Positions 1-6,635 of a DNA stretch of 64,000 nucleotides are shown here, piece by piece (position 1 is the first letter of the stretch; every line of letters starts with the position of its first letter). This DNA comes from an uncultured Parabacteroides sp. Its GTDB lineage: Bacteria > Bacteroidota > Bacteroidia > Bacteroidales > Tannerellaceae. The DNA lies in the NCBI GenBank assembly GCA_934718155.1, contig CAKUZF010000001.1, positions 62,001 to 126,000 of the forward strand. The letters are read 5' to 3'. A model generated the notes under the pieces. The model was given only the letters and a program-made list of their open reading frames with translations. It made no database searches and was not told the DNA's origin. The translations under genes and the position numbers were made by a program.

Positions 1-1
1 C

Positions 2-202
2 CTGAAGGCGGAGATTTCATCGGAAGGCCAGACCATGAAGGTTGACAAACTGGTGGAGAAGGAGAATTACATCACTCTTTACTTCAACGGATCAGGCTAC
101 GACGTGGATCTGACATTGACAAAGAAAAGCAAAAACGAGGTAACAGGCGACATGCTCGGCCAATTCGACGCTAAAGGCAAACGCATTGTCAACAAGAAAT
201 GA
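2..202 (+). CDS. C-terminal end of an unidentified protein (partial)
   Basis: The reading frame is open from the left edge and stops at TGA 200-202, giving the last 66 residues of a larger protein. The tail is rich in Lys, Asp and Thr with alternating beta-type stretches (YITLYFNGSGYDVDLTL) and ends GKRIVNKK. This looks like a small C-terminal beta domain such as those at the end of many secreted Bacteroidales hydrolases, but no catalytic motif is visible and I do not assign a family. A 22-bp repeat array begins 12 bp after the stop. Confidence 0.6.
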   Translation: MKAEISSEGQTMKVDKLVEKENYITLYFNGSGYDVDLTLTKKSKNEVTGDMLGQFDAKGKRIVNKK

Positions 203-214
203 TAAATCGCCTTA

Positions 215-290
215 CGTATTACTTGCCCATTTATTACGTATTACTTTGCCATTTATTACCTATTACTTGCCCATTTAATACGTATTACTT
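215..290. repeat. 22-bp tandem repeat array A
   Basis: Three full units and one partial unit start at 215, 237, 259 and 281, an exact 22-bp period. Each unit carries CGTATTACTTGCCCATTTA or a close variant. The core TTGCCCAT recurs at 223-230 and 267-274, with TTTGCCAT at 245-252. Period and TTGCCC core match the arrays at 40.3 and 62.4 kb, although the other bases differ. The array directly follows a plus-strand stop codon. Confidence 0.85.
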
Positions 291-310
291 TTTGTAAGCA
301 GTCAATGCGT

Positions 311-390
311 GGTGTTTAAGGTCTTAAATCCAAAGCTGGCCGCTCCGCACACGACAGCAGGTCGATCCACTGCAGATCTGTTTCATTAAG
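311..390 (-). pseudogene. Remnant of the 5' end of a TPR/HTH regulator gene (copy 1)
   Basis: On the minus strand this segment matches the start of the intact regulator at 3736-5451, around its lipobox (LLSCAERPAL). Homology stops just after the codons for PAL. Nothing resembling the TPR or HTH parts follows, so it is only an N-terminal scrap. The same scrap, with the same outer flank, occurs at 2811-2891, which makes it part of a duplicated module and not an independent insertion. There is no start codon or downstream frame to suggest expression. Confidence 0.7.
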
Positions 391-392
391 CT

Positions 393-436
393 AAATCACA
401 AGTGTCCCCCATTATAAAAGGGGACACTTGTGATTT
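393..436. terminator. Long palindrome after the T9SS cargo gene; likely terminator (copy 1 of 3)
   Basis: Arms of 17 bp (393-409, AAATCACAAGTGTCCCC, and 420-436) pair perfectly around a 10-base loop. The hairpin sits 3 bp beyond the stop of the minus-strand gene at 440 and ends in an A/T-rich arm, so it could stop transcription from either side. Related but truncated palindromes occur at 2894-2925 and 3251-3290, so it is also a local repeated element. Confidence 0.7.
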
Positions 437-439
437 CAA

Positions 440-1048
440 TTATTTCAATACGACTCTATGAATCTCAAAAACAGTATCACTGACCTGTATCCTTAAAATA
501 TATATGCCAGAATTCACATGGCTGAAATCCAGAGTTCCACCAGTTCGTTCCATTTTCCCGTCAGCCGCTAATGATCCAGTCGCTTGATTATACAATTGAT
601 ATGCGATGAGACTTGGAACAGCGATGTTTGACAAAACAGGCGACTCATCATTCTCTAACTGGCTCTCTACGACACTCACCGTTTTACCGGAACCGTTAGA
701 ATAAACCATATAAGAGTTTTGAACAGAGACTGTTGTAGATGCCGCGGATCCCGCCGCCCCGCATTGAGCCGTGTAAGCGCGACACGACACAGAATAACTG
801 CCCTGAAGAGAGAACGTTATATAATTTGTGTTACGTGAAGGTGATTGGGTAACCCCTTGATTGGGCGATACGATCCATTTATACTCACAAACATTATTAT
901 TATAAAGAGGTGCAGCCACGAAACTACCTCCTTGATTTAGGCGTAGACTAGACGGGCCTGAGACCTCAGTCACTGTTGGATATCCAACATAAAGCGACTT
1001 AGACACGGCGTCGCTTTCTCCTCCTAAACGTGCAGTAAGGCGTATCAA
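440..1048 (-). CDS. T9SS cargo protein, C-terminal part (PKD-like domain plus sorting domain)
   Basis: The 202-residue frame opens with a TTG that overlaps the stop of the frame upstream. It has no signal peptide of its own. Residues about 25-110 form a PKD/Ig-like beta sandwich. The last 75 or so residues look like a type A C-terminal sorting domain of the type IX secretion system (a VSGIYILRI-like core, here VNSGIYILRIQ, and a final HRVVLK). A cargo protein needs a signal peptide, and the 1045-1530 frame supplies one. I therefore read this as the downstream half of one gene split by a one-base frameshift at the A5 run 1058-1062. Adding one base there joins the frames as AFFGNDLIRLTARLGG. 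It could also be a sequencing or assembly error. Confidence 0.65.
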   Translation of the reverse strand: MIRLTARLGGESDAVSKSLYVGYPTVTEVSGPSSLRLNQGGSFVAAPLYNNNVCEYKWIVSPNQGVTQSPSRNTNYITFSLQGSYSVSCRAYTAQCGAAGSAASTTVSVQNSYMVYSNGSGKTVSVVESQLENDESPVLSNIAVPSLIAYQLYNQATGSLAADGKMERTGGTLDFSHVNSGIYILRIQVSDTVFEIHRVVLK

Positions 1049-1530
1049 ATCATTCCCAAAAATGCTCTTTTAAACTTGACATTTATATATTGAATTCCGT
1101 AGTCTAAATTTTCTGGACTGTCTGAATATAGAGAAGGTGGTGTTACCCCATTCAAACTCTGGATTTTTTGAGTATAAGAACATGTTTTCTTACTGCCAAA
1201 GCTACTGTCATAATATACTTCTGCGGTCAACTTTCCTGAAGGGGCATTATCATTCGAAGATTTCAAATTATCCCAATATACATTTATACCATCAGTACTA
1301 CCAGTGATAACGGAAGTTTTAGTTTCAGTAAGAGAAAAAGAACCTCCTGTTACGGTCCAATCCACTCGAACGGCTTTTCTTCCAGCTTCTAACTCATAAT
1401 AATAACCTATTTTAGGAATAGCAAATTTAACTAAGCTATCGCTTGGGGTTAATACTGGATTTTGTGCCGTTGCGCTAACTATACCAAATAAGCACATAAA
1501 GATAGATATAAATAACATCGTCCGTTTCAT
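1045..1530 (-). CDS. T9SS cargo protein, N-terminal part (signal peptide plus Ig-like domain)
   Basis: This 161-residue frame starts with a signal peptide (MKRTMLFISIFMCLFGIVSATAQ, cleavage after about residue 23). A beta-rich domain follows, with the WTVTGG and DGINVYWDN signatures common in Bacteroidetes secreted PKD-like repeats. It runs into a stop after AFLGMI. The frame at 440-1048 continues the expected beta sandwich and adds a T9SS sorting domain, so the full product would be about 360 residues, exported by Sec and then across the outer membrane by T9SS. The start lies 20 bp after the barrel gene, so both are probably one transcript. Function on the cell surface is unknown. Confidence 0.65.
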   Translation of the reverse strand: MKRTMLFISIFMCLFGIVSATAQNPVLTPSDSLVKFAIPKIGYYYELEAGRKAVRVDWTVTGGSFSLTETKTSVITGSTDGINVYWDNLKSSNDNAPSGKLTAEVYYDSSFGSKKTCSYTQKIQSLNGVTPPSLYSDSPENLDYGIQYINVKFKRAFLGMI

Positions 1531-1550
1531 AAATACATCAATTTAAAGAT

Positions 1551-2231
1551 TTAAAATAAGAAAAACAGGCCGCATCGAAATGCATGATTGATATGTGTAT
1601 CATGATCCACTATAACAGGAAGATTTGAGTGTTCGTAAAAGTCTCTTGTCTCACTCAAGGTGAAATAACATCGGTAATCCAACTCTACACCCACAAATTT
1701 CCATGTATATCTCAATCCCACTTGTGGATATAGGGAATAATCGTTGTATCTCCTCCGTTGAAAAGGAGAAGGTGTATCCTCGATGACTTCCTGATGTAGA
1801 ATATAGAATCGCTGATATTCCAAACCTCCACCCGCAATCAGGTCAAGGTTCTTATACGTAGCGATTGAATAATCATACCCAAAACCCAGGCCATACAGCC
1901 TCATTTTATACTTATCGTAACCCTCTACATAATCCTCTTTGGCGGGAAACCAGCCGCCCCAATTGTCTCTCTGATTTCTCCATCCCAACGGTATATTCAT
2001 GCGAATGGAATGCTTAGGGGAAAAATTATACCGCAACGTAAACTCCACTGGATGTACAACTGGATGTTTAAGTTGCTTCATTTGATCCTTAAAGCTATAG
2101 GCGATACCTACGCCAAATTTAGCCGGCTCCTTCGCTTTCGAATTATCCTGCGCATGAATGACGAACGCTAACGATAAAAACGCGGCAAAAGGCCAAAGCC
2201 ATTTCCTTTGCCAAATACTCCTCTTTTTCAT
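1551..2231 (-). CDS. Predicted small outer-membrane beta-barrel protein
   Basis: The product has 226 residues. A signal peptide (basic RKW region, then a hydrophobic core ending VIHAQ, cleavage near residue 28) is followed by alternating amphipathic strands rich in Tyr, Phe and Arg (VEFTLRYNF, YKMRLYGLGFGYDY, YPQVGLRYTWKF). It ends in Phe (FRCGLFFLF), the usual last-strand signature of outer-membrane barrels. The length fits an 8-10 strand barrel. It lies between the DUF3244-like gene and the T9SS cargo gene, all on the minus strand with short gaps. A decayed copy of its 3' part is present at 3029-3104. No specific ligand or activity can be inferred. Confidence 0.7.
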   Translation of the reverse strand: MKKRSIWQRKWLWPFAAFLSLAFVIHAQDNSKAKEPAKFGVGIAYSFKDQMKQLKHPVVHPVEFTLRYNFSPKHSIRMNIPLGWRNQRDNWGGWFPAKEDYVEGYDKYKMRLYGLGFGYDYSIATYKNLDLIAGGGLEYQRFYILHQEVIEDTPSPFQRRRYNDYSLYPQVGLRYTWKFVGVELDYRCYFTLSETRDFYEHSNLPVIVDHDTHINHAFRCGLFFLF

Positions 2232-2269
2232 ACTTTAACCTCCTATTTTATGGTTGTTGATCTATCTTT

Positions 2270-2641
2270 TCATTGAATATCGAACTCTCCCATCAGCCAA
2301 CCGAGCCGATGAGTTAGCAGTACATAGCATGTGCATCCCTTTTCAGAAGGAAGAGTAATGAAAACGGATTCACCAGCCATACCGTTAAGTGAGCCTTCAT
2401 AGAGAGTAACGCCATCCAACCTCTTTACACATACTGCTAAATCGACTAAAGTCTCCGGAAAATAAATCTGCAAAAAATTACCCTCAAAAGATAATTGGGG
2501 CGCAGAAGACGTTTCACGAAGTCTCTCATCTGGATCCCACTCGCCTTCCGTACTAATAGGATCTGCCGCAAGCGTTGCGCAGAAAAGGAACATAAATAAA
2601 ATTGCTACCACAGGAATACAAAATAAACTCTTTGCTTTCAT
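2270..2641 (-). CDS. Small secreted DUF3244-like protein
   Basis: I choose the ATG at 2641 over an upstream one because it begins a clean signal peptide (MKAKSLFCIPVVAILFMFLF, ending near CATLAADP). The mature part is about 95 residues. It has the pattern of small Bacteroidales DUF3244-type proteins: a short linker, then a beta sandwich with VDLAVCVKRLDGVTLYEGSLNG and a FITLP strand, close to the end-of-protein folds used by sorting domains. It is first in the minus-strand operon that continues with the barrel and T9SS cargo genes. A possible -7 box (TAATTTTG) lies at 2700-2707. Function is unknown and the family call is tentative. Confidence 0.55.
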   Translation of the reverse strand: MKAKSLFCIPVVAILFMFLFCATLAADPISTEGEWDPDERLRETSSAPQLSFEGNFLQIYFPETLVDLAVCVKRLDGVTLYEGSLNGMAGESVFITLPSEKGCTCYVLLTHRLGWLMGEFDIQ

Positions 2642-2810
2642 TGCTATTACTTTTAAGATTTGCAGCAAAGGAAAGAAGTTTTTCTCTAAAAACTGTACAC
2701 AAAATTACACATTTGCGAATGATAATGGAGAATTGTGTCCTTTTTACCTCAAAAGTATAGGATCGGAGTTATAAGGGCGTAATGATTCGTGAACAAAATT
2801 TGAACAAAAT

Positions 2811-2891
2811 GGCGTTTGAGGGCTTAAATTCAAAGCAGGCCGCTCCGCACACGACAGCAGGTAGATCCACATGCAGGTCTGTTTCATTAAG
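2811..2891 (-). pseudogene. Remnant of the 5' end of a TPR/HTH regulator gene (copy 2)
   Basis: This is a direct repeat of 311-390 with a one-base length difference and a few substitutions. On the minus strand it still reads CMWIYLLSCAERPAL, the lipoprotein signal of the regulator encoded at 3736. No TPR or HTH sequence follows. It lies upstream of the secreted-protein operon and directly beside a truncated palindrome, the same arrangement as copy 1. Confidence 0.7.
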
Positions 2892-2893
2892 CT

Positions 2894-2925
2894 AAATCAC
2901 AAGTGTCCCTCATTATAAGGGGACA
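2894..2925. repeat. Truncated palindrome (copy 2 of 3)
   Basis: The left arm AAATCACAAGTGTCCC is intact at 2894-2909. The right arm is cut to GGGGACA (2919-2925) and joins directly to sequence from inside the T9SS cargo gene (AATACTGGATTTTG). The breakpoint of the duplication therefore lies within the palindrome, as expected if the hairpin is a recombination or slippage site. Confidence 0.7.
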
Positions 2926-3104
2926 ATACTGGATTTTGTGCCGTTGCGCTAACTATACCAAATAAGCATATAATGATAGATATAAATAACTTTGTCCGTT
3001 TCATAAATACATCAATTTAAAGATTTAAAAGGTGAAATAGCATCGGTAATCCAACTCTACGTCCACAAATTTCCACGTATATCTCAATCTCACTTGTGGA
3101 TAAA
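2925..3104 (-). pseudogene. Collapsed copy of the cargo-gene 5' end and barrel-gene 3' end
   Basis: Bases 2925-3030 match 1451-1556: the first 25 or so codons of the T9SS cargo gene, its start codon (here 3002-3004) and the gap upstream. Bases 3029-3104 match 1657-1730, inside the 3' part of the barrel gene. The 100 bp between those blocks in the original are missing, and the rest of both genes is absent. It is a deletion derivative of the neighbouring operon and cannot make either protein. Confidence 0.75.
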
Positions 3105-3153
3105 TAGAAAAGTGTATATCCTTTCTCAGTACCGCTTTTAGTACCACTTAACT

Positions 3154-3197
3154 GGTACTGGAGTTTCATACGGGTGGTACTGGAGTTTCAGTTGACT
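3154..3197. repeat. Two-unit direct repeat with 22-bp period (array D)
   Basis: GGTACTGGAGTTTCA occurs at 3154-3168 and again at 3176-3190, 22 bp apart. Shorter echoes (AGTACCACTTAACT upstream, TGGTACTGATAG downstream) flank it. The period equals that of the TTGCCC arrays but the sequence is different. It lies in a stretch with no gene between the collapsed copy and the third palindrome. Confidence 0.6.
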
Positions 3198-3250
3198 GAA
3201 ACCGCAGTAACACTTATGTGGTACTGATAGGCATACCGACTGTCCCTAAG

Positions 3251-3290
3251 CTAAATCACAAGTGTCCCCCGCTATGAGGGACACTTGTAA
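3251..3290. terminator. Palindrome after the TonB-receptor remnant (copy 3 of 3)
   Basis: CTAAATCACAAGTGTCCC is shared with the other two palindromes. Here the pairing arms are 11 bp (3258-3268 and 3278-3288). It ends a few bases from the stop codon of the minus-strand remnant (3294), the same position relative to a 3' gene end as copy 1. That fits a terminator reused in the repeated modules. Confidence 0.6.
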
Positions 3291-3293
3291 GTC

Positions 3294-3655
3294 TCATTCC
3301 ACTGTCACATTAAAGCTGTCGCTCTCGGCATTACGCAACTGTTTTTTGCTTCTCTGCTTGAGATTCGCCTTGTTTTGGAAATAATAGGAGAGGCCTATCA
3401 TCGGAGTCCAATGGCGATCCTTGAAGTCTGTCTTCACATAGCTGCTGCGTGCCAGAGGGCGAGGCTTTTAATGAGCTCGCCTTTGGTGTCGCTTATACCT
3501 CCGGCCGTAAGCGTGTCGCCACTCAATAAAAGTATGGTGACACCTACGACGGCATCACCTTGCTCATCTGCTACTCGTCCTCTCAACTTCAACTGCCCGA
3601 CCATCACTTCACCGAGTGATAGCCACAGGCCTATACTTAGTAAAATCTTTCTCAT
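3294..3655 (-). pseudogene. TonB-dependent receptor remnant with large internal deletion
   Basis: The 5' part encodes a signal peptide and the start of a carboxypeptidase-regulatory-like domain (LKLRGRVADEQGDAVVGVTI). After about 66 codons the frame runs into LALWHAAAM and stops. In another frame the next bases read SSYVKTDFKDRHWTPMIGLS, then YYFQ, and end DSFNVTVE at 3294. That is the last strands and tail of an outer-membrane receptor of the family intact at 23489-25900. Some 600-700 codons (plug and most of the barrel) are missing, with the junction near 3433-3470. Divergent to the regulator at 3736, so the pair probably once formed a regulated surface-receptor unit. Confidence 0.75.
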
Positions 3656-3684
3656 GTTATTTACAATTATATTTTACATACTGA

Positions 3685-3710
3685 TTGTCGAAACAAATGT
3701 TCTATCTTTG
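3685..3710 (+). promoter_or_regulatory. Bacteroidetes-type promoter of the regulator gene
   Basis: The -7 box TATCTTTG lies at 3703-3710 and a -33-like ATTG ends at 3687. The spacer is 15 bases, slightly short. The box lies before ATG 3736, so any start upstream of it (for example TTG 3685) cannot be on this transcript. That decides the start codon. Confidence 0.55.
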
Positions 3711-3735
3711 CGCAGTAAACAACACGATCATAAGT

Positions 3736-5451
3736 ATGCGCAATTGGAAGGAAAACGGCCTTGTCTGCATGTGGATCAGCCTGCTGGTCGGCCTGCTGTC
3801 GTGTGCGGAGCGGCCAGCTTTGGATTTCGACTCCATCGAGCGGATCATGCCGCAGCAACCCGACGGCGCCCTGCTCCGCCTCGACACGGCGCACGTCGAT
3901 CCGCTGCGATTGTCAGACGCCGATCGGGCTCACTATTACCTGCTGCTGACAGAGGCGTTAGACAAATGCTGCCAAACGCCGCACAGCGACTCCTTGATCT
4001 CGGCCGCCATTCATTATTATAAAGGCAAACACGACCCGAACCGCCTGGCGAAGGCCTGGTATTACAAAGGCCGAATCTTGCAGGACCAGAACATGCCCCT
4101 GCAAGCGCAAGATGCCTACCTGGAGGCCACGAACGTTGAGGGTGTGACTGATCACGCCCTGTTAGGACGCCTTACCAATAGCCTCGGGATGCTCTATACG
4201 TGGCAGATGGTTTATGAGAAAGCCAACGCCTATCAACGAGCGGCCATTTCGCATTTGACCGCATGCAACGACTCGCTGGGCGTGATGTTTGCCTACAGAG
4301 ATTTAGGCCGAAACTACACCCAATTGGATTCACTGAGTCAGGCCACCGCCTGCTACCAAACGGCCATTTCCTATCAAACCGACCAAAAGATTGTTTCTAT
4401 CTATTCTGAACTGGCCGCCTTACACTTGAAGACTGGCAATATGGCCGAGGCGCAGCGCTGCTTGCAGCAGGCGAAAGAGCAAAACAAAGGGAGGAAGCGG
4501 AGCAACGCGCTCCTCTTGGTGTATGGAGAGTATTACCTGAAAACGGCCCAACTGGATTCGGCTCAACATTATCTCTCGCTGTGCAGGCAAAGCCCCAGGA
4601 CGCGCGCGGCAGCCACGTTGGCATTGGCTCAAATCGCCGATCAAGCCGGCAACTATTCAGCCAGCGTGGACTATTATAAGCAATACAACGCATTGAGAGA
4701 CTCGATCATTCAGCAAAAGCAAAGCCAGCTGCTGCGCAACTCGGCCGCCTACCAAGAGCAGCAAGCCTTCAAGGATAGGCTTCATCGCATGGAGATCTCG
4801 CTGAGGGATCATAAAGTGTATGTATTGCTTCTGCTTTCAACGGCCTTGGCCACGCTCGCCGCTTACTTGCTGACCCGGCTAAAACTAAGAAGAAGAGACA
4901 TCGAGATAAAGGAGCAGCAAGTTCGCCTGAGCGAACTGGAAAGCAACCATGAGCGATTGAGGAAACGCTACGCCGCCAACCAAAGCCAGATAGAGCAGAT
5001 TCAATCGCAAAGCAACGCCGATAAGGCGAAAATGCAATGGCTTAAGGAACACATAACGCAACTGGGAGAGGAGAATAGGCTGATCGACCGCAACTTGGAG
5101 CAGAACGCGCAACTGGAGCAGGAACTGTTTTGCTCGGCGGTCTATAAGCACTTCTCGGATCGCAAAGTTGAGCCGAGAAGCCTGGATGAGGCCGAATGGC
5201 GAGAGCTGATCGCTCGCCTCGACCTTTGCTACGACAATTTCACAAGCCGCCTCCGAAAACTCTGCCTCATGAGCGACAAGGAGGTGGCTATCTGCTGCCT
5301 GGTAAAGATAAAGGTCGCACCCTCGCGCATGGCCGAATTGCTATGCTGCTCGACCAGCAGCATCACGATGACGCGCGCACGGCTGTACCATAAGGTCATG
5401 AAACAGAAGGGTTCTCCCGAGCAGTTCGACCAGTTTATCCATCGATTTTAA
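3736..5451 (+). CDS. Membrane-anchored TPR protein with C-terminal HTH (putative transcriptional regulator)
   Basis: The protein has 571 residues from ATG 3736. A lipoprotein-type signal ends LVGLLSC (Cys about 23). Residues about 30-340 are TPR-like helical repeats. A transmembrane segment lies near 360-380 (YVLLLLSTALATLAAYLL), followed by basic residues and a long coiled coil to about 460. The last 100 residues hold a LuxR-like helix-turn-helix (SDKEVAICCLVKIKVAPSRM, SSITMTRARLYHKV). This layout is typical of Bacteroidales regulators that sense from the periplasm and act on adjacent surface-protein genes. Scraps of its 5' end are repeated at 311 and 2811. It diverges from the receptor remnant, its likely former target. 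The signal it senses is unknown. Confidence 0.75.
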   Translation: MRNWKENGLVCMWISLLVGLLSCAERPALDFDSIERIMPQQPDGALLRLDTAHVDPLRLSDADRAHYYLLLTEALDKCCQTPHSDSLISAAIHYYKGKHDPNRLAKAWYYKGRILQDQNMPLQAQDAYLEATNVEGVTDHALLGRLTNSLGMLYTWQMVYEKANAYQRAAISHLTACNDSLGVMFAYRDLGRNYTQLDSLSQATACYQTAISYQTDQKIVSIYSELAALHLKTGNMAEAQRCLQQAKEQNKGRKRSNALLLVYGEYYLKTAQLDSAQHYLSLCRQSPRTRAAATLALAQIADQAGNYSASVDYYKQYNALRDSIIQQKQSQLLRNSAAYQEQQAFKDRLHRMEISLRDHKVYVLLLLSTALATLAAYLLTRLKLRRRDIEIKEQQVRLSELESNHERLRKRYAANQSQIEQIQSQSNADKAKMQWLKEHITQLGEENRLIDRNLEQNAQLEQELFCSAVYKHFSDRKVEPRSLDEAEWRELIARLDLCYDNFTSRLRKLCLMSDKEVAICCLVKIKVAPSRMAELLCCSTSSITMTRARLYHKVMKQKGSPEQFDQFIHRF

Positions 5452-5477
5452 GCGTAGAAAGCGGGAGAACATCTCCC

Positions 5478-6374
5478 CTACTTCACCTTGATGTGGTCGA
5501 AGCCCTCGCCATAGACGCCGATCACCGCACTTTGCGACACAAAGGCGTTCGGATCGATGTCGTTGATGATCTGGAATATCGTTGACGACTGGCTGCGCTT
5601 GGTCAGCACGAACAGCATCTTCTGCTCCTGCCCCGTATAGAATCCCGTGGCGTCGATCACGGTCACCCCTCGATGCAAGGCGTTGATTGCCTTGCCTATC
5701 TCTCTGTATTTCTTGGAGATGATAAAGAACTGGACCGACTGCCGAGTGCTATTGACAATCTGATCGAGCACGAAGCCGCAGACGAAAAGCGTGACGTAGC
5801 CATAGAGCACCTTCTCCCAATCCTGCAACACGAAGTAGCTGGAGGAGATGACCACCAGGTCGCACAGCATGATGACGCGCCCCAAGGTGATGTCGCGATA
5901 CTTGTTGATCACCGCCGCCACGATGTCGGTGCCGCCCATGCTGCCATTGTTTGAGAAGGCCAGGCCGATGCCTATGCCGCAGCAGGTGGCTCCCAGGATG
6001 CAGGCCATGAAGGGCTGATTGCTCAAGAGGTGCACGCCCGCGGTGAACCGCTGGATGATCGACAGGAAGAAGGTGAGCATAAAGACCGCATAGATGGTTT
6101 TCACGCAGAACTTGAATCCTAAGATTTTCAACGCCAAGAGCAGCAGCGCGGCATTGAGTACAAAATAGGTATATTGTACAGGGATTCCGGTGGCCCAATA
6201 AACAATGGAAGAGATGCCTGGCACACCTCCGGACGTAATATCGTTTGGCAACAGGAAAACAGTCCATCCGATACCATAGAATATCAGACCCAAGGCTATC
6301 ATGAGATAGTCTTTGACCTCACGCCACAATGTGGCACATGAAAAAGATTGAAAGCTAACACACATTTTTCTCAT
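5478..6374 (-). CDS. YitT family membrane protein
   Basis: This 298-residue integral membrane protein has about five hydrophobic segments in the first 200 residues (LMIALGLIFYGIGWTVFLLP, YTYFVLNAALLLLALKILG, ACILGATCCGIGIGLAF and others). Residues about 215-295 form a cytosolic DUF2179 domain (RGVTVIDATGFYTGQEQKML, DPNAFVSQSAVIGVYGEGF). NGSMGGTDI between the helices is characteristic of the family. Transport substrate is not established for the family. The gene converges on the regulator with a 26-bp gap. A possible -7 variant, TAATTTCG, lies at 6388-6395, 13 bases before the start. Confidence 0.85.
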   Translation of the reverse strand: MRKMCVSFQSFSCATLWREVKDYLMIALGLIFYGIGWTVFLLPNDITSGGVPGISSIVYWATGIPVQYTYFVLNAALLLLALKILGFKFCVKTIYAVFMLTFFLSIIQRFTAGVHLLSNQPFMACILGATCCGIGIGLAFSNNGSMGGTDIVAAVINKYRDITLGRVIMLCDLVVISSSYFVLQDWEKVLYGYVTLFVCGFVLDQIVNSTRQSVQFFIISKKYREIGKAINALHRGVTVIDATGFYTGQEQKMLFVLTKRSQSSTIFQIINDIDPNAFVSQSAVIGVYGEGFDHIKVK

Positions 6375-6387
6375 TATTTAGTGACCG

Positions 6388-6395
6388 CGAAATTA
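6388..6395 (-). promoter_or_regulatory. Possible -7 box (TAATTTCG) of the yitT-like gene
   Basis: Minus-strand TAATTTCG ends 13 bases before ATG 6374. It has C in place of the third T of TAnnTTTG, a variant also seen before trmH-like, hflX and ybeY in this window. No clear -33 box was found. Confidence 0.35.
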
Positions 6396-6445
6396 GGTAA
6401 AAAAGGAATATAAAAAAGAATTGGGGCGGCTATTTACGGGAGGAC

Positions 6446-6483
6446 AACAAAAAAGGAGAAACCCTTTCGAGCTTCTCCTTTAG
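6446..6483 (-). terminator. Rho-independent terminator after tRNA-Gln
   Basis: On the minus strand AAAGGAGAAG pairs with TTTCTCCTTT and is followed by a run of T. It begins 10 bases beyond the 3' end of the tRNA gene. Confidence 0.75.
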
Positions 6484-6492
6484 GATTGCGAG

Positions 6493-6563
6493 TTGTCTCA
6501 CGAGGATTCGAACCTCGACAGACAGAACCAAAAACTGTAGTGCTACCATTACACCATGAGACA
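6493..6563 (-). tRNA. tRNA-Gln (anticodon TTG)
   Basis: The 71-base cloverleaf has a 7-bp acceptor stem (TGTCTCA with TGAGACA), D-loop GTAATGGTA and a TTCGAAT T-loop. The anticodon stem ACAGT/TCTGT carries loop TTTTGGT, giving anticodon TTG. The discriminator base is A and the 3' CCA is not encoded. It stands between tyrS and the yitT-like gene with its own terminator. Confidence 0.93.
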
Positions 6564-6635
6564 ATCCAATGCTTTATCTAAAGCGTTGCAAAGGTAGGAA
6601 TTTTTTCTTACCTCGCAAATTTTTCAATCCGTTTT

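Noticed and set aside
311..3655. Insertion sequence or transposon
   Set aside because: No transposase, terminal inverted repeats or target duplications; the repeats are explained by module duplication and deletion.
6493..6563. tRNA gene as an integration site
   Set aside because: No duplicated tRNA 3' end or foreign gene block was found next to tRNA-Gln.
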